Notes: generated by a model from the sequence alone, not told the origin. 60,000 nt of DNA from Hydractinia symbiolongicarpus (GCF_029227915.1 NC_079884.1:16060001-16120000); one strand, 5' to 3'. Shown: positions 47,107 through 57,395, counted from the first letter of the stretch. Made by a program: numbers and translations.

Positions 47107-47290
47107 AGATGTTGCAGGGAGTTGTCTGATGCGCGGACCCTAATTGGATCCGCGTATCTAAAAAATGAGCACTGAATACTCTATGACTCCCCATCTAAGC
47201 CATGGCCCCTCTTAGAGATAATAGAAAGGGTATAACCCTCAATGTTTGTGAGGCTAGCCATGTAAAATATGCACATCTACAAAATATGCA
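47107..47290 (+). repeat. SINE body, copy A
   Basis: Shares with copy C the blocks CATCTAAGCCATGGCCCCTC and TTTGTGAGGCTAGC, then CATGTAAAATATGCACATCT. Its start GATGTTGCAGGGAGTTGTCT matches the end of the tRNA-like unit at 47650-47860, suggesting one composite SINE family. Confidence 0.6.
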
Positions 47291-47649
47291 CATCATAGCT
47301 TCCTTGACTTGGGGATGGGAGGTTTTAATTGCTGTTATTTCCAAATAAAACAATTTTTGGTGTAAGAATTCTATTTCAGTAAAATAAGTAAAGAAAAGTA
47401 GAATAATTTGGGTAAGGAGGCTGGGCTGGTGAGGATGCTAGGCTAGAGAGAACACAAGTGCATGTTCCCACTATAAATTCACTCTTCTCCACTACATCCA
47501 AATCTCCTGTCCAGTAGTGTTTCATCTCAACTAATCCTCTCAATAACAACAGCTTCTCTTCTGTGATTTCTATTTCTTCTACTACATCTCACAAAAAACC
47601 TACTCTTTATGAGCTCTAGCTTCTTTATATCTCACACTTGTTGTTACCC

Positions 47650-47870
47650 TTGTGGTGCCGTAGATTAGTGGTTATAGCTCTCGTGCTCTGTGCAGGAGCC
47701 CAGGGTTCGATTCCTCTTGACAGCGATTTAACATGGGCGAGTGAATGTTACCATAGCCATGGGTTAACCCAAGCCATGTGAGGGGAATTGGGGAGATGAC
47801 ACACTGTGTGGGCCGTTGGATGTTGCTAGGAGTTGTCTAAAAAGCACTATTTTGATGTTATAACGAGAAG
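47650..47870 (+). repeat. tRNA-derived SINE, copy B
   Basis: GTGGTGCCGTAGATTAGTGG resembles an RNA polymerase III A box, and GGGTTCGATTCCTC about 40 nt later is a good B box, in the spacing of a tRNA gene. The sequence does not fold into an intact tRNA and runs on into a tail shared with copy A, so it is a tRNA-derived SINE head and not a functional tRNA. Confidence 0.7.
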
Positions 47871-48185
47871 GGACTCAGATGATTTTGTGAATTAAATTCA
47901 TATGATCTTTTGATAATCCTTTCGTTTTCGTTTTGCTTATCTTTTTTTCTATAAGGGTAGAGATGGACCACAATGGAAATCTCGCCTTGGCTTGTTTTGT
48001 GTTATCCAGCCATCAAACATATCAACACTCAGGAAAATTGCATTTAATTTTATTTTATATTTTTTATGATGCATTTTAATATTATATATAGTTTATTATT
48101 TTATTTATTTGTTTTCAATTTCTTTTTCTCTGTAAATATTTTTAACGATTTTATAATGATGGCAAATATAACTTACTTACTTAGT

Positions 48186-48345
48186 AGAGTGCGGGCCCTA
48201 ATAGGTCTGCGTAGCTCAAAATGAGCATTAAATACTCTAGGAATCTCCATCTAAGCCATGGCCCCTCCTGGAAATAATAGACAGGGTACATCCCTTGATA
48301 TTTGTGAGGCTAGCATGTAAAATATGCACATCTATCTATCTATCT
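48186..48345 (+). repeat. SINE body, copy C, with ATCT tail
   Basis: Direct-orientation relative of copy A over about 150 bp, ending in an ATCT tetranucleotide run (48329-48345). Terminal short tandem repeats are common at SINE 3' ends. It is preceded by ACTTACTTACTTA, perhaps the tail of another insertion. Confidence 0.6.
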
Positions 48346-50923
48346 ACCTTGTGGTGCATTCCACTCCTGTTTTTTCCCAAGTCACCTGTCCTGTTCGCAT
48401 GGGCCACTGGAGTTCATTTTCTTACACCTGCACTGTATTCACCATACTCTTCCAGGTGTACAGACACTTCTCAACGCATTCTGCTCACTAAAGCATGGTA
48501 TGTGGTTTTAGACTACTAACTCATTGATCTTTTGACAAGTAAATCTTTCTCTAATATAGTTATAGCTAGTAATACCTGGTTAGGCTAACTGACACAAATT
48601 ATTTTAGATGAATTAGACTGCCTTGTTTACTAGGGGTACATAAAGCAGTCCTGGTACATACTCCATGATATACATGCCATGTTGGGCTTGATCCGGGCAA
48701 CGTCTTTATTTGGGAACTGAAATTAACATGACATCACAGCATTTGCATAATAAGAAATGCAGATGCAAAATAATGAAAAAATAATAATAATGAAAATTTC
48801 TTGTGGGGTGATCCTGAGATGGTAAATTGAGGTATCAAATTTCTTTAGCCCAAGCTTTAAGTTTGTCTGGTATATAAACCTTGTTCCCTGTCTATGTGGA
48901 AAACCATATGCCAGTCTGAAAATGTCTCCTTATCTAAGACTTCTTCCTGGACACTTTGTCTTGCTTTTTCCCCTTTTTTTCTTTGTAGAAAAATAGACAA
49001 TTAATTCTTTTATAACTTATGACAAAAAAGTGACATGATTCTATTTTTGATAATTTGTGTTTGATAACTTTAAAAATAAAAATCACGCAATGCCATGTTT
49101 TTATCTTTTTTGCCTAATATGATCTAACATTCAAAACTCAAGGACAAATTTGTGAACGAAAATCTTAAAATAAAGTATATATATTTTTAGTCTACAATGA
49201 AAATCAATTCTCCCAGTTGGAATGTCACATGGTACTAGTTTCTGTTCAGAGAAAACACAACCGTTTCATGATCAAACTCTCACAGAAGAAACATCTATTA
49301 AACTAGAATTACGAACATCTGAAATAAAGTAAAGCTACACCTAAAAATAAAAATAGAATACAAAAAATATTATGGTACTCTTTAAGCTCGCCATCTTCGT
49401 GTTCAGCATGTTTTATTTACAAAACTATACCAAATACTATATACCTAAACAACTAGCAACTGTTTGCCATTCAAATATCTTTAACCTTGAAGTATAAAAC
49501 AAAAATTCCCGTACCTTGAGGTCGTTACGTTTCTAAACCGCCATCTTGCCCTTTCGCTTTCCATCTAATTCCCGGAAAATTATGACCGCTGCTTGCTGAC
49601 GTGTACCTCGTTTCAAGAGCTTTCTCTGTCCATCTATTTAACTGGCGCATCATGCGCATATTGGAAAACCGACCGAAAGATACAATAGGCTCTGGAAATG
49701 AAGATGATTTGGATTGTCTAATACCAATGCAATTATATGTAATTTAGTGTGGGTTGTTGTAATTAAAGAAAAAGAATAAAATATCTTTCATTTTTCAAAA
49801 TTATTAGAGAAATGGTCGGATAAAAGTTATATTACTTAGAAAAACACACTCAAGATCCCTAGGGTTTAGCGGCTTGACTACTTGGAGAATCAGGGAGAAT
49901 AGGGAGAACTTTTTTTTATCCCTTCATATACTCGCAAGACAAAATTGTGGGGACAAATTAGCTGGCGTAACACCCTATACCACAGAGCTTATCCACAAGG
50001 AGGTGCCATGGTTAATCCTAGAAGTTCGAAATTTTAAAAAATGTCTATATCATCTAAAAACCAGAGAAATTATGTATTATAAAATCTCATTATTGATTGT
50101 GCTAATGAGGTATTTTATTTTTGTCATGTAAGCGCCACACAACTCAAAGTTCCAAAATCTAAGAACCCAAAAACTTTTGGGCCTGGCACTGACGCTTCCC
50201 TAATAAAACTATTAAAGGGGGGAGGGACGCCTTCAGAAAATTCAAAAAGTTTTTTTTTTCCAAATCAAATTTAACCCAACATTTCAGCTCCTTCTAAGAC
50301 AAACTTTAAGTGCAACATCGCCTAAAGCAACAAATTTCATCGTTTTAAGTAGCGTTCTATCTAATTTAACCTCCATAATTTAACGCTTTGAAATCCATAC
50401 ATGCCATTTCCAGAGCCTTTATAAAAAGAGTTTATGCCAATATTCGAATTCTCCTGGCATTTGAATAAGCCACAAGTACCCTAAAAAGTAAACTCGTCAT
50501 CTTTGCAGACAAATTAAAGCCAAATTAGTTGCATCACACCGCTCAGTCGCTTCAGAAAATCCCAAATTAAAAGCTTCAAAGGCGCTTTTCTCTGTTCACC
50601 ATCTTAATTGCGCTGACAATATCTTATCATTCATACTTTACATGGCTTTCTCAGGTTGTAATATAGCTTATGTTTTAAGTGATTTTAATTTTTTGTTTCG
50701 AAAAAAAAAATAGTTTTGTCCTCTTTTTGTTCCTTAAATTAGGGGTTAGTTGACAAATAAACGACACCACTCCGGAAAAATCCGAATCACTTAATCCCTA
50801 GACGACTAAATACATACATATACAGTTGGAAGTTGTAAAAAACAGTCCTACAATTGGATTCTTATAACTCCAAAGAAGTAGGTTGTTATGGGGGATGAAT
50901 TGGGCTACCCAATGATACTACTA
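48346..50923. other. AT-rich stretch without a recognised gene
   Basis: No open frame with recognisable product. The block GGAGAATCAGGGAGAATAGG near 49882 resembles the interior of the MITE at 42.7 kb and may be a fragment of that family. The short frames at 48295-48519 and 49874-50131 are low complexity and look like chance. Confidence 0.4.
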
Positions 50924-51231
50924 CCGTCATTCTTCTAATTTAATCCTCCGGTAAAAATAATTATTTTAAAGGAGTCGTACTAATAATAAGAGGAAATAAA
51001 ATACCTTGGAAATTGAAGTTGATTGTCGTACTAATAATTAGAGTAAAATAGGAATCAAATCGTATTAAATTAGGGGTTGAAAAATTGAAAACACACTTTT
51101 TGGTACTTTTTCTTTTTTTTTTCTTTCTTTTTTAAACTCTTATTTATACCAACTTTTCTTCTCCCTTCAAAGTTTTCCAGTTCCTTGAGAACTTTCTCTC
51201 TCATTTGATTGTGAAGTTTTGCATCGACTGT

Positions 51232-51603
51232 TTAGAAGACAAAATCAGCTGGTATCTCCATACCTCCTTGTGGAAGATCGAATGAGAATCTTCGCTCTCC
51301 TGTTACCTTTATTGATAACGTGCCTTCGTATTTAAGAAAAAAGAATATCAGTTGCGAGAGAAATTTAGGCACATGTCCAATTGTTTTTCCATTATCTAAT
51401 ACAGCAATGGAATATTTATCTTCAACCAAAGCACCCGGTCTCACTTCTGGTTCGCTCGTTAAAATTGATCCTATTTCAGCTTTCCATTGCTTCCATCTGT
51501 AAATATGATAACCTCTGATGCAACAGGGAACAGTAAATTCTTTTTCCAATGGTATTGGTATCTCTAAATCAAGAAGTAGTAATGGAGTAATATCGTCGGT
51601 CAT
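51232..51603 (-). CDS. HIRAN-like domain protein carried by the transposon
   Basis: A 123-aa intact frame, start ATG at 51603, 230 bp from the divergent transposase start. Residues about 21 to the end read FTVPCCIRGYHIYRWKQW, then KYSIAVLDNGKTIGHVPKFL and FDLPQGGMEIPADF. The pattern R-G-x-H/Y...Y-x-I-A-V...G-x-x-I/V-G-H and the closing QGG-EIP fit HIRAN-type domains. In HLTF and Rad5 this domain binds 3' single-stranded DNA ends at stalled forks. It has no other domain. Its role could be guiding transposition to forks, binding transposon ends or countering host repair; all of these are inference. Similar stand-alone proteins are, from memory, common in cnidarians. Confidence 0.65.
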   Translation of the reverse strand: MTDDITPLLLLDLEIPIPLEKEFTVPCCIRGYHIYRWKQWKAEIGSILTSEPEVRPGALVEDKYSIAVLDNGKTIGHVPKFLSQLIFFFLKYEGTLSIKVTGERRFSFDLPQGGMEIPADFVF

Positions 51604-51833
51604 TTTTCTACAACTTTTCTGAGTACGTCGAGGTAGAAGCTAGCATCAGGCAAATACTGACATCTTTGCATTTTCGGAGGAAAATCCAAATGATATTGCG
51701 AGCTCATTGCATTGCAAATCGAATGTTTCTTTTCATAGAGGAAAACCCAAATGATTTTACAAATTCAAAACAATCGATTTGGAGCACTCTTTTCTTTTGT
51801 CAGTGCTGTTAGTCTGTCGCGCGTGGTATCATC
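51604..51833. promoter_or_regulatory. Shared divergent promoter region of the transposon
   Basis: The 230 bp between the two start codons must hold both promoters. It contains no obvious TATA box at a fixed distance from either start. It includes the direct repeat CATAGAGGAAAACCCAAATGA / GGAGGAAAATCCAAATGAT-like phrases (near 51677 and 51735). Confidence 0.4.
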
Positions 51834-53594
51834 ATGTCAACCCAAACCAAACTGTTTGGCTATTTTCAAAGCAACGTTAAAAACCAACGAAAGCGTCAAT
51901 CAACAATATCCTCTTATTTTGCTCCTGGAACTGCAAAAGATGACGACGTGGTTTATTTAGGCAGTAAGTAAAACTTTTAATGTGACTCAAATTATGATTT
52001 CAACTTTGAAATGAAAGTGACAGAATAACTCATAGGGGTGATTTTTTTTCTCAAATACTATACATTTGAGTTTAAGTTATTATTTGCTCAAGGATTCTTT
52101 CTATTATTATTTTCAGGAAAAATAGCGCCTCCTCCAAGTAAGAAGCCTGTTGGTAGGCCACCCAAACCGTACACAGGTGAACAGATCGAGCGAATGATAG
52201 AAAAAAATCACGACTTCAACAATCTAAAGCAACAATCTCAGCATTTCAAATCGATCATATGTAATTTCTATCTACACCAACGAGCCAATATCGTCGGTGG
52301 AAACGAACACACAACACGTAAGAGATTCACTGAAAAAACGAAAATCGAAATGCGAGAACACTACGCACTCACGAAAAGTTATACCGAATCAGCCAAAGCT
52401 TTCCATGTGCACGAGTCAACTCTTCGAAACATCGTGAAAACTCCAGGCAGAGCAGTAAAGCTGAGTGATAAAGGGAATCGTTCAGGAGCTGGTCGACCAA
52501 TAACATATCCGTTGGAAGTCGAGAATGATTTGATTGGATGGATTCTTGAACTTAGAGATTTGCATGTCCCAGTGTCTGTTCTTGCGTTACAAGAGAAAGC
52601 AAAAGGTGTCGTCCAACCTCACAATCCTGATTTTAATGCTAGCCGAGGCTGGGTCGCGAAGTTCTTTCAACGACATCGTTTGTCACTGCACAGCAGGACA
52701 TCAGTGAGCCAAAAGCTTCCACGTCAATTGGAAGAATCGATTTCGAAGTTTTATGCAGATGCCGGTCGTTTCATGAGAATTGGGAAATATCCCAGATCAT
52801 TGGTGGGAAATATGGATGAAACTCCAGCTTTTTTCGATATGGTCCCAACAAAGAGCATCTGTAAGATCGGTAGCAGAGAATGTGTTGTTCGAACGTCAGG
52901 GAATGACAAGAAACATATCACCATCGTTCTTTCAGCTGCTGCTGACGGTACTTTGCTACCGCCGATGCTGATTTTTAAAGGGAAGACTGAAAGAACTATC
53001 GGAAAATTGCGTGTTCCTGAAGGATTTGTCGTAAAAACTCAAGAGAAAGCATGGATGGATGAAGATCTCATGATTGTTTGGCTGGATGAGATATGGGTCA
53101 AATATGTGAAGAAAATCAACAAAGAGCTCGGATTGGAAAACTCCCTGTTAACCTATGATGCCTTTTCTGCTCACAAGACAGACACTGTGGCGAGTAAGCT
53201 GAACGAAAACAAATCAGATGCCTTAATGATCCCAGCCGGTTGTACTTTAAAGTGTCAGCCAATGGATGTATGTATTAAAAAACCATTTAAAGCAATTCTA
53301 CGAAAATGTTGGGTCGAGCATGTCAACAAAGCAGTCGAGAAGATGCCCACACCTACACCTAGCGATTATAAGCTACCTCCGCCAACCAGACAGGACATGG
53401 TGGATTGGGTTGAAAAGGCATTCCAAATTATTTCAGATGACAAGGATATGATAATGAAATCCTTTGATGTATGCGGAATAACTACCACAGATCCTTCGAA
53501 AGTCCGAAGTGGCGAATTTTATTCAAAATGCATGGAAAAAGCTAAAACCATCCTAGACAGTGACGATACTGAAGACGATCCATTTACTTTGTAA
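51834..53594 (+). CDS. pogo-like transposase with tandem PIP boxes (two exons)
   Basis: Exons 51834-51963 and 52117-53594 (donor GTAAGT, acceptor TTTTCAG) join in phase 1 to 535 aa. The start at 51834 is preferred over an ATG at 52038, which lies in the intron. Residues 4-11 QTKLFGYF and 22-29 QSTISSYF both fit the PCNA-interacting motif Q-x-x-(L/I)-x-x-(Y)-F. An AT-hook follows (VGRPPK, about 55-60), then CENP-B-like helix-turn-helix DNA-binding regions (STLRNIVKTPG; WVAKFFQRHRLSL). The catalytic core has NMDET (D277), TYDAFSAH (D391) and QPMDVCIKKPFK (D427), with 35 residues between the last two, so a DD35D-type core. The frame is intact. It belongs to the pogo/Tigger branch of Tc1-mariner. 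Confidence 0.92.
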
Positions 53595-53840
53595 ATTAGA
53601 TTAAAATTTTTCATGTTTTTTTAAAAAAGAAAGTTTGAAACAAAAAAAATTACGTGTTTTTTACTATTCGTACTATAATTAGAAGAAAATTTGACCTGTA
53701 TCGTACTAAATTAGAGAAAAATCTGAAATTAGTAATTATGGACTCGTACTAATAATTAGAGTTAAATAAATTATTTCATTTTGCCAAAATAATTAATTCG
53801 TACTAATTAGAGGACGGATTAAATTAGAAGAATGACGGTA

Positions 53841-54449
53841 CGCACGATCCATCTAAGTTTTTTCCTTATTTATCAATGACAACTTAAATGTTTAGAAAGC
53901 TAATAACTTTTCGGCTATTTGAGACAAGAAGCCGAGACAGAACATTTGAAGTCGCACCCGCTCTTTCGATTTTCTTGGCAGCGCAAATATGCTAAGAGTT
54001 ACATTCTGCAATTAAAAAACAGTCGTTCTTGATACAGCATACAGTCCACAGCTAAAGAGATGGACAACAGTTAAAATTTGTTAAAACAACGAAATAAGTA
54101 TGTGTACCAAGTAAGTATGAGGTATTGTTTTTTACTGGATTATATTGGACGATTTTAAAGTCTCAAATGAAATCCAAGGTGGCCTTTAAATACTACATGA
54201 GCTAACTGCTGCACAAAATGCAAGCTACTGACATTCTCCAGATGTATAATTGCTTAGTAAGTAGTTCTTCTTTTATATTCGTAAGCATTTTTTCATCCTT
54301 CATTCATTGTATCGGTTAGACTTTCCCAGATGCCGGTGCTGAGAAATGTGTAAAAACATGTAATAATGTCATTAATATTTGTTGATTATAATTAGCATAC
54401 CGAAATAATTTACATAATATATCCAATTGCTAATTACATAGCTGGGCTA
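53841..54449. other. Spacer between transposon and Penelope element
   Basis: AT-rich, no recognised gene or repeat. It holds nothing I can support beyond flanking DNA. Confidence 0.4.
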
Positions 54450-54506
54450 TTAGCAAGACCATACTTTAAAGAAACATATACATGGTCGTTCAGCATGTTC
54501 AGCATA

Positions 54507-54555
54507 TATATTTTTATGGTAATATTTCGACCTCCGTATTGGAGGTCTTCATCAG
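54507..54555 (-). ncRNA. Hammerhead-ribozyme-like motif, 3' end of Penelope element
   Basis: On the minus strand: CTGATGA, a 7-bp stem GACCTCC/GGAGGTC with loop AATAC, GAAA, then stem ATATT/AATAT. Order and spacing match the hammerhead core known from Penelope-like terminal repeats. One extra A follows the CTGATGA box and stem I pairing is poor, so activity is uncertain. Confidence 0.45.
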
Positions 54556-54583
54556 ACTATACAAAATTTTTTAACGGTTGTCA

Positions 54584-55165
54584 TTACATTGACATCAAAT
54601 CGACGTCACTGTAACGACTTCCGTTTAAGGTACGCAACATTGGCTTCCAGAATTTCGTCGTCACATACTGACCATCGTCTAGATTAAGGCCATGTTCACT
54701 ACGCAGTGACGTGTCCTGGAACTGTATTTCCAATGCTTCGCGTACCTTACGATCAAATTTATGCATTTTCGCATTGTCCCAATCATAACCAGCATTACAA
54801 TAACTAGAGTGAAATAAAACTCCTGATGCGCTCCACTTTTCTTTAATGATGGTGTCTTTGTGTTGTTCGAAGCGGGTAGCGATTCTCAACTTCGTCTCCC
54901 CGACATATTTTTTGCCCCATTTGCATGGGATAATGTATACGCCGGGTTGACTTAGTGGTGGTAGTTGGCATTTGTTTTTCGATGTCAATATTGTCTGAAG
55001 ATTAGCAGAGCTTTTAAAGACAGTTTTATAGCCAGCTTTGCGAAATGACTTACGTAATTTTGGACTCAATCCTGGCACCCAGCGCAATGATACTATCCTT
55101 AAATCTTGTTGCTGCTGTCCGTCTCTGTTGTCTTGCTTTTCGTTTCGTTTTTGTTGATAAGAAAT
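54584..55165 (-). pseudogene. Penelope GIY-YIG endonuclease domain
   Basis: Same reading frame as the reverse transcriptase after one TAA codon. The linker ISYQQKRNEKQDNRD leads into WVPGLSPKLRKSFRKAGYK, then PGVYIIPCKWGKKYVGETKL and RFEQHKD, the GIY and YIG blocks with the expected arginine and histidine. The frame ends at 54584. Function would need stop read-through or initiation at the ATG at 55087. More likely this copy is one mutation away from intact but inactive. Confidence 0.85.
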
Positions 55166-56077
55166 TTAGATTTTTGTTAGTTCTACTTCATTATACCCAT
55201 TTTCCATAAAACACTTAATTTGAAATTGAATTTCCTCTTCCAGATGTTGTCCTTTGCAGATGGTATAGGCTCTGTTAAGAAAACCTATAAAGATACCCTT
55301 TAAGATTTTAGGGTCGTGCCCAGAGTGCAGCTTTACCTGTACATTGGTAATAGCGCTTTTTCTGTGGATCTTGAGTTTGTAGCATCCATCACAATTTTGA
55401 ATGTTTAGGTCTAAGAACTGTAGTGATTTTGTCAGGTCTTGAATTTCCATCGTGTATTTTATGTTGTCATTTTGTTCGTTCAAAATGTTTTGAAACGATT
55501 TGGCTTCTTTAAGATTTATAAACCTGGCATGGCTGTCGTCAACATATCTTTTAAACGATTTCAGTGCAACAGGTGGATTACGTTGGAGGGCAACACTAAT
55601 TGCATTTCTTTCGTGATATTGAAGAAACGCCTCTTCAACAACAACCATAAGAGCTAGGCCAATTGGACCCGAGTTTTGAAGAAGGTAGATTTTATCTTCC
55701 CATATAAAGTAACACTTAGACAGGCATAATTCAATTAGTAAACCTATATCTTCCAGAGTCAATTTCGTTCTCATACATATTTCATCATCAGCAGCTAGAA
55801 TTTCTATAATTACATCTATTGCTTCTTTCACCGGTACTGATGGATAAAGATTTACAACGTCATACGAAACTTGTACTTCGTCTGGCGTGATCGTCCAACC
55901 TTTTGAAGTTTCGACAAACGTTCTCGAATTCTTTAACCTTGTTTCGTTTTTATTCAGAGTTGGTTGTATGATGTTGACAAGATGTTCTGACGTCCTAAAG
56001 CTTGGCGTACCGATCGTTGATACTACAACTCTCATTAGGTAGTTTTTTTCTGGCTTGTGAGCCTTTATTGTATATAG
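55166..56077 (-). pseudogene. Penelope-like reverse transcriptase (5' truncated)
   Basis: The frame opens upstream of the first ATG (56035), reading IKAHKPEKNYLMRVVVSTIG then TPSF, a family hallmark, so the true N-terminus is lost. Further blocks are VSYDVVNLYPSVPV, NSGPIGLALMVVVEEAFLQ and FKRYVDDSHARF (catalytic YVDD). A single in-frame TAA (55168-55166) separates it from the endonuclease part, which continues in the same frame. Confidence 0.85.
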
Positions 56078-56129
56078 CTATAGATAAATATATTGTATAT
56101 ATATTTATAGGGATAAAATTTTGTATAGT

Positions 56130-56178
56130 CTGATGAAGACCTCCAATACGGAGGTCGAAATATTACCATAAAAATATA
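56130..56178 (+). ncRNA. Hammerhead-ribozyme-like motif, inverted copy at the 5' end
   Basis: Same core on the plus strand: CTGATGA at 56130-56136, stem GACCTCC/GGAGGTC, GAAA at 56157-56160, stem ATATT/AATAT. It is in opposite orientation to the copy at 54507-54555, so the two ends of the element could also pair with each other. Confidence 0.45.
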
Positions 56179-56450
56179 TTTGCTGAACGACCATGTATAT
56201 GTTTCTTTAAAGTATTAACATACGTTCACATGAACATGTCATTTAAGGAGTTAGCAAGACCTTAATTGCTATGGTTCTGAAGCAACAACACGAAAGCAAA
56301 CAACAACAATGACAGATAATGTTAGAAGTATATTTCTCTTGTTTCATGTCATAACTACACTTGAGTTTGGGGAAAGGGGGGGATGTCAGGTTTGGTATCA
56401 GGGGGGCCCAAACCAGATGCGTGTGTTTCCATCCTTACCCTTAGTAAGAC

Positions 56451-56728
56451 GTATCTCGTGGAAACGTCTGCGTATCTCGTGGAAACGCTAACTCAGCAAC
56501 TCGCTTGGAAATTGCCTATATCTGAGCGACTCACTTGGAAATCGCCTACACCTCAGCAACTCGCTTGGAAATTGCCTACATCTGAGCGACTCACTTGGAA
56601 ATCGCCTACACCTCAGCAACTCGCTTGGAAATTGCCTACATCTCCGCGACTCACTTGGAAATCGGCTACACCTCAGCAACTCGCTTGGAAATTGCCTGCT
56701 ACCTGCTATGGCGTATCTCGTGGAAACG
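56451..56728. repeat. Minisatellite, 30/60-bp units
   Basis: From about 56492 to 56699, two alternating 30-bp half-units (CAACTCGCTTGGAAATTGCC... and CGACTCACTTGGAAATCGCC...) form a 60-bp unit repeated about 3.5 times. GTATCTCGTGGAAACG occurs at 56451, 56472 and 56713 on its flanks and shares the TCGTGGAAA core. Because 30 is divisible by 3, several frames stay open (for example 56383-56856, repeating QQLAWKLPTSERLTWKSPTP), but no start context or conserved domain supports a gene. Confidence 0.85.
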
Positions 56729-57032
56729 CACCTTATTTGTTAGGGAAACAAACGCATCTTCATCTCATTTGGCTGACGAAGGAAGCCCGACATCCCCACC
56801 AGCGCGGGTCAACAGTGCTTCTACCTCTGGACAAAAAACTTGGCAATCGCAAGTAGCCAAATTTGGATTACCAAGAAAACCTTGAGGCAAGAGCACTGGT
56901 GTAAGCGAGCGCGCGTCTTTGATGCCAATTGATCCCTCCATCTTGCGTTGTAGATCGTTGCGTGTTGTAGTTCGTTGTAGAAGACCCTCTGGGGCTACAT
57001 CAATTGGTATCGTATGCACTCGTCATGTGTCG

Positions 57033-57074
57033 GATGATGGTCCGGTTAACATAAGGGTTAACCGGACCATCATC
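57033..57074. repeat. Perfect 18-bp inverted repeat
   Basis: Arms GATGATGGTCCGGTTAAC (57033-57050) and its exact complement (57057-57074) around the loop ATAAGG. The phrase GTTAACATAAGGGT recurs at 57077 directly after it. It would form a stable hairpin. It may be a snap-back duplication or a remnant of an inverted-repeat element. Confidence 0.85.
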
Positions 57075-57395
57075 GAGTTAACATAAGGGTCGTGGTTGAT
57101 TGTAGAATTAGTTAATATGGTGACAGTTGTGGACATTGATGCCAGTACATGAAGTGATTGATGTACATAAAAGAAAAAGAAAAAATATATAATAACAGGG
57201 TGGGTGGGTGGGCAAACCAAACTATTAGCAAAATGTGATGATGAAAACTAGTTGACTTTAGCTGCTCCCATTTTATAGGTAGGCAAGGCAATCTTAGGGC
57301 CTGGATCTACAACAGTATTGGTTAGTTACCTTGAGGACACTTGAATACTGAATGCAATCAAAGCCAAGCCTCTCAATAAGGTATAAGTACTTACT

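Larger units (their letters stand above)
50924..53838 (+). mobile_element. Complete pogo-like DNA transposon (2,915 bp) with two genes
   Basis: Perfect 23-bp terminal inverted repeats, starting CCGTCATTCTTCTAATTTAA on the left with the complement ending at 53838 on the right. They are flanked by TA on both sides (50922-50923, 53839-53840), the Tc1/mariner/pogo target duplication. Inside are a divergently transcribed HIRAN-like gene (minus) and a spliced DDD transposase (plus), with seven subterminal TCGTACTAATTAGAG-type iterons. Nothing in its coding parts is broken, so it may be recently active. Confidence 0.9.
54461..56250 (-). mobile_element. Penelope-like retroelement, 5'-truncated, with inverted ends
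   Basis: Bounded by an 11-bp target duplication TTAGCAAGACC (54450-54460 and 56251-56261). Inverted copies of an end sequence of about 100 bp occur at 54461-54572 and about 56115-56215. Inside on the minus strand are a Penelope-type reverse transcriptase and a GIY-YIG endonuclease. The N-terminal part is missing, as is usual for these elements, whose copies often carry an inverted partial terminal repeat at the 5' end. Confidence 0.85.

Noticed and set aside
47660-47735. Functional tRNA gene
   Set aside because: A and B box-like sequences are present but the cloverleaf stems do not pair and the sequence continues as a SINE.
52038-52116. ATG at 52038 as transposase start
   Set aside because: It lies in an intron with a good donor (51964) and acceptor (52116); the spliced start at 51834 gives a conserved-looking N-terminus with PIP boxes.
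56383-57019. Overlapping open frames around the minisatellite on both strands
   Set aside because: They are kept open by a repeat period divisible by three; no start context or domain.
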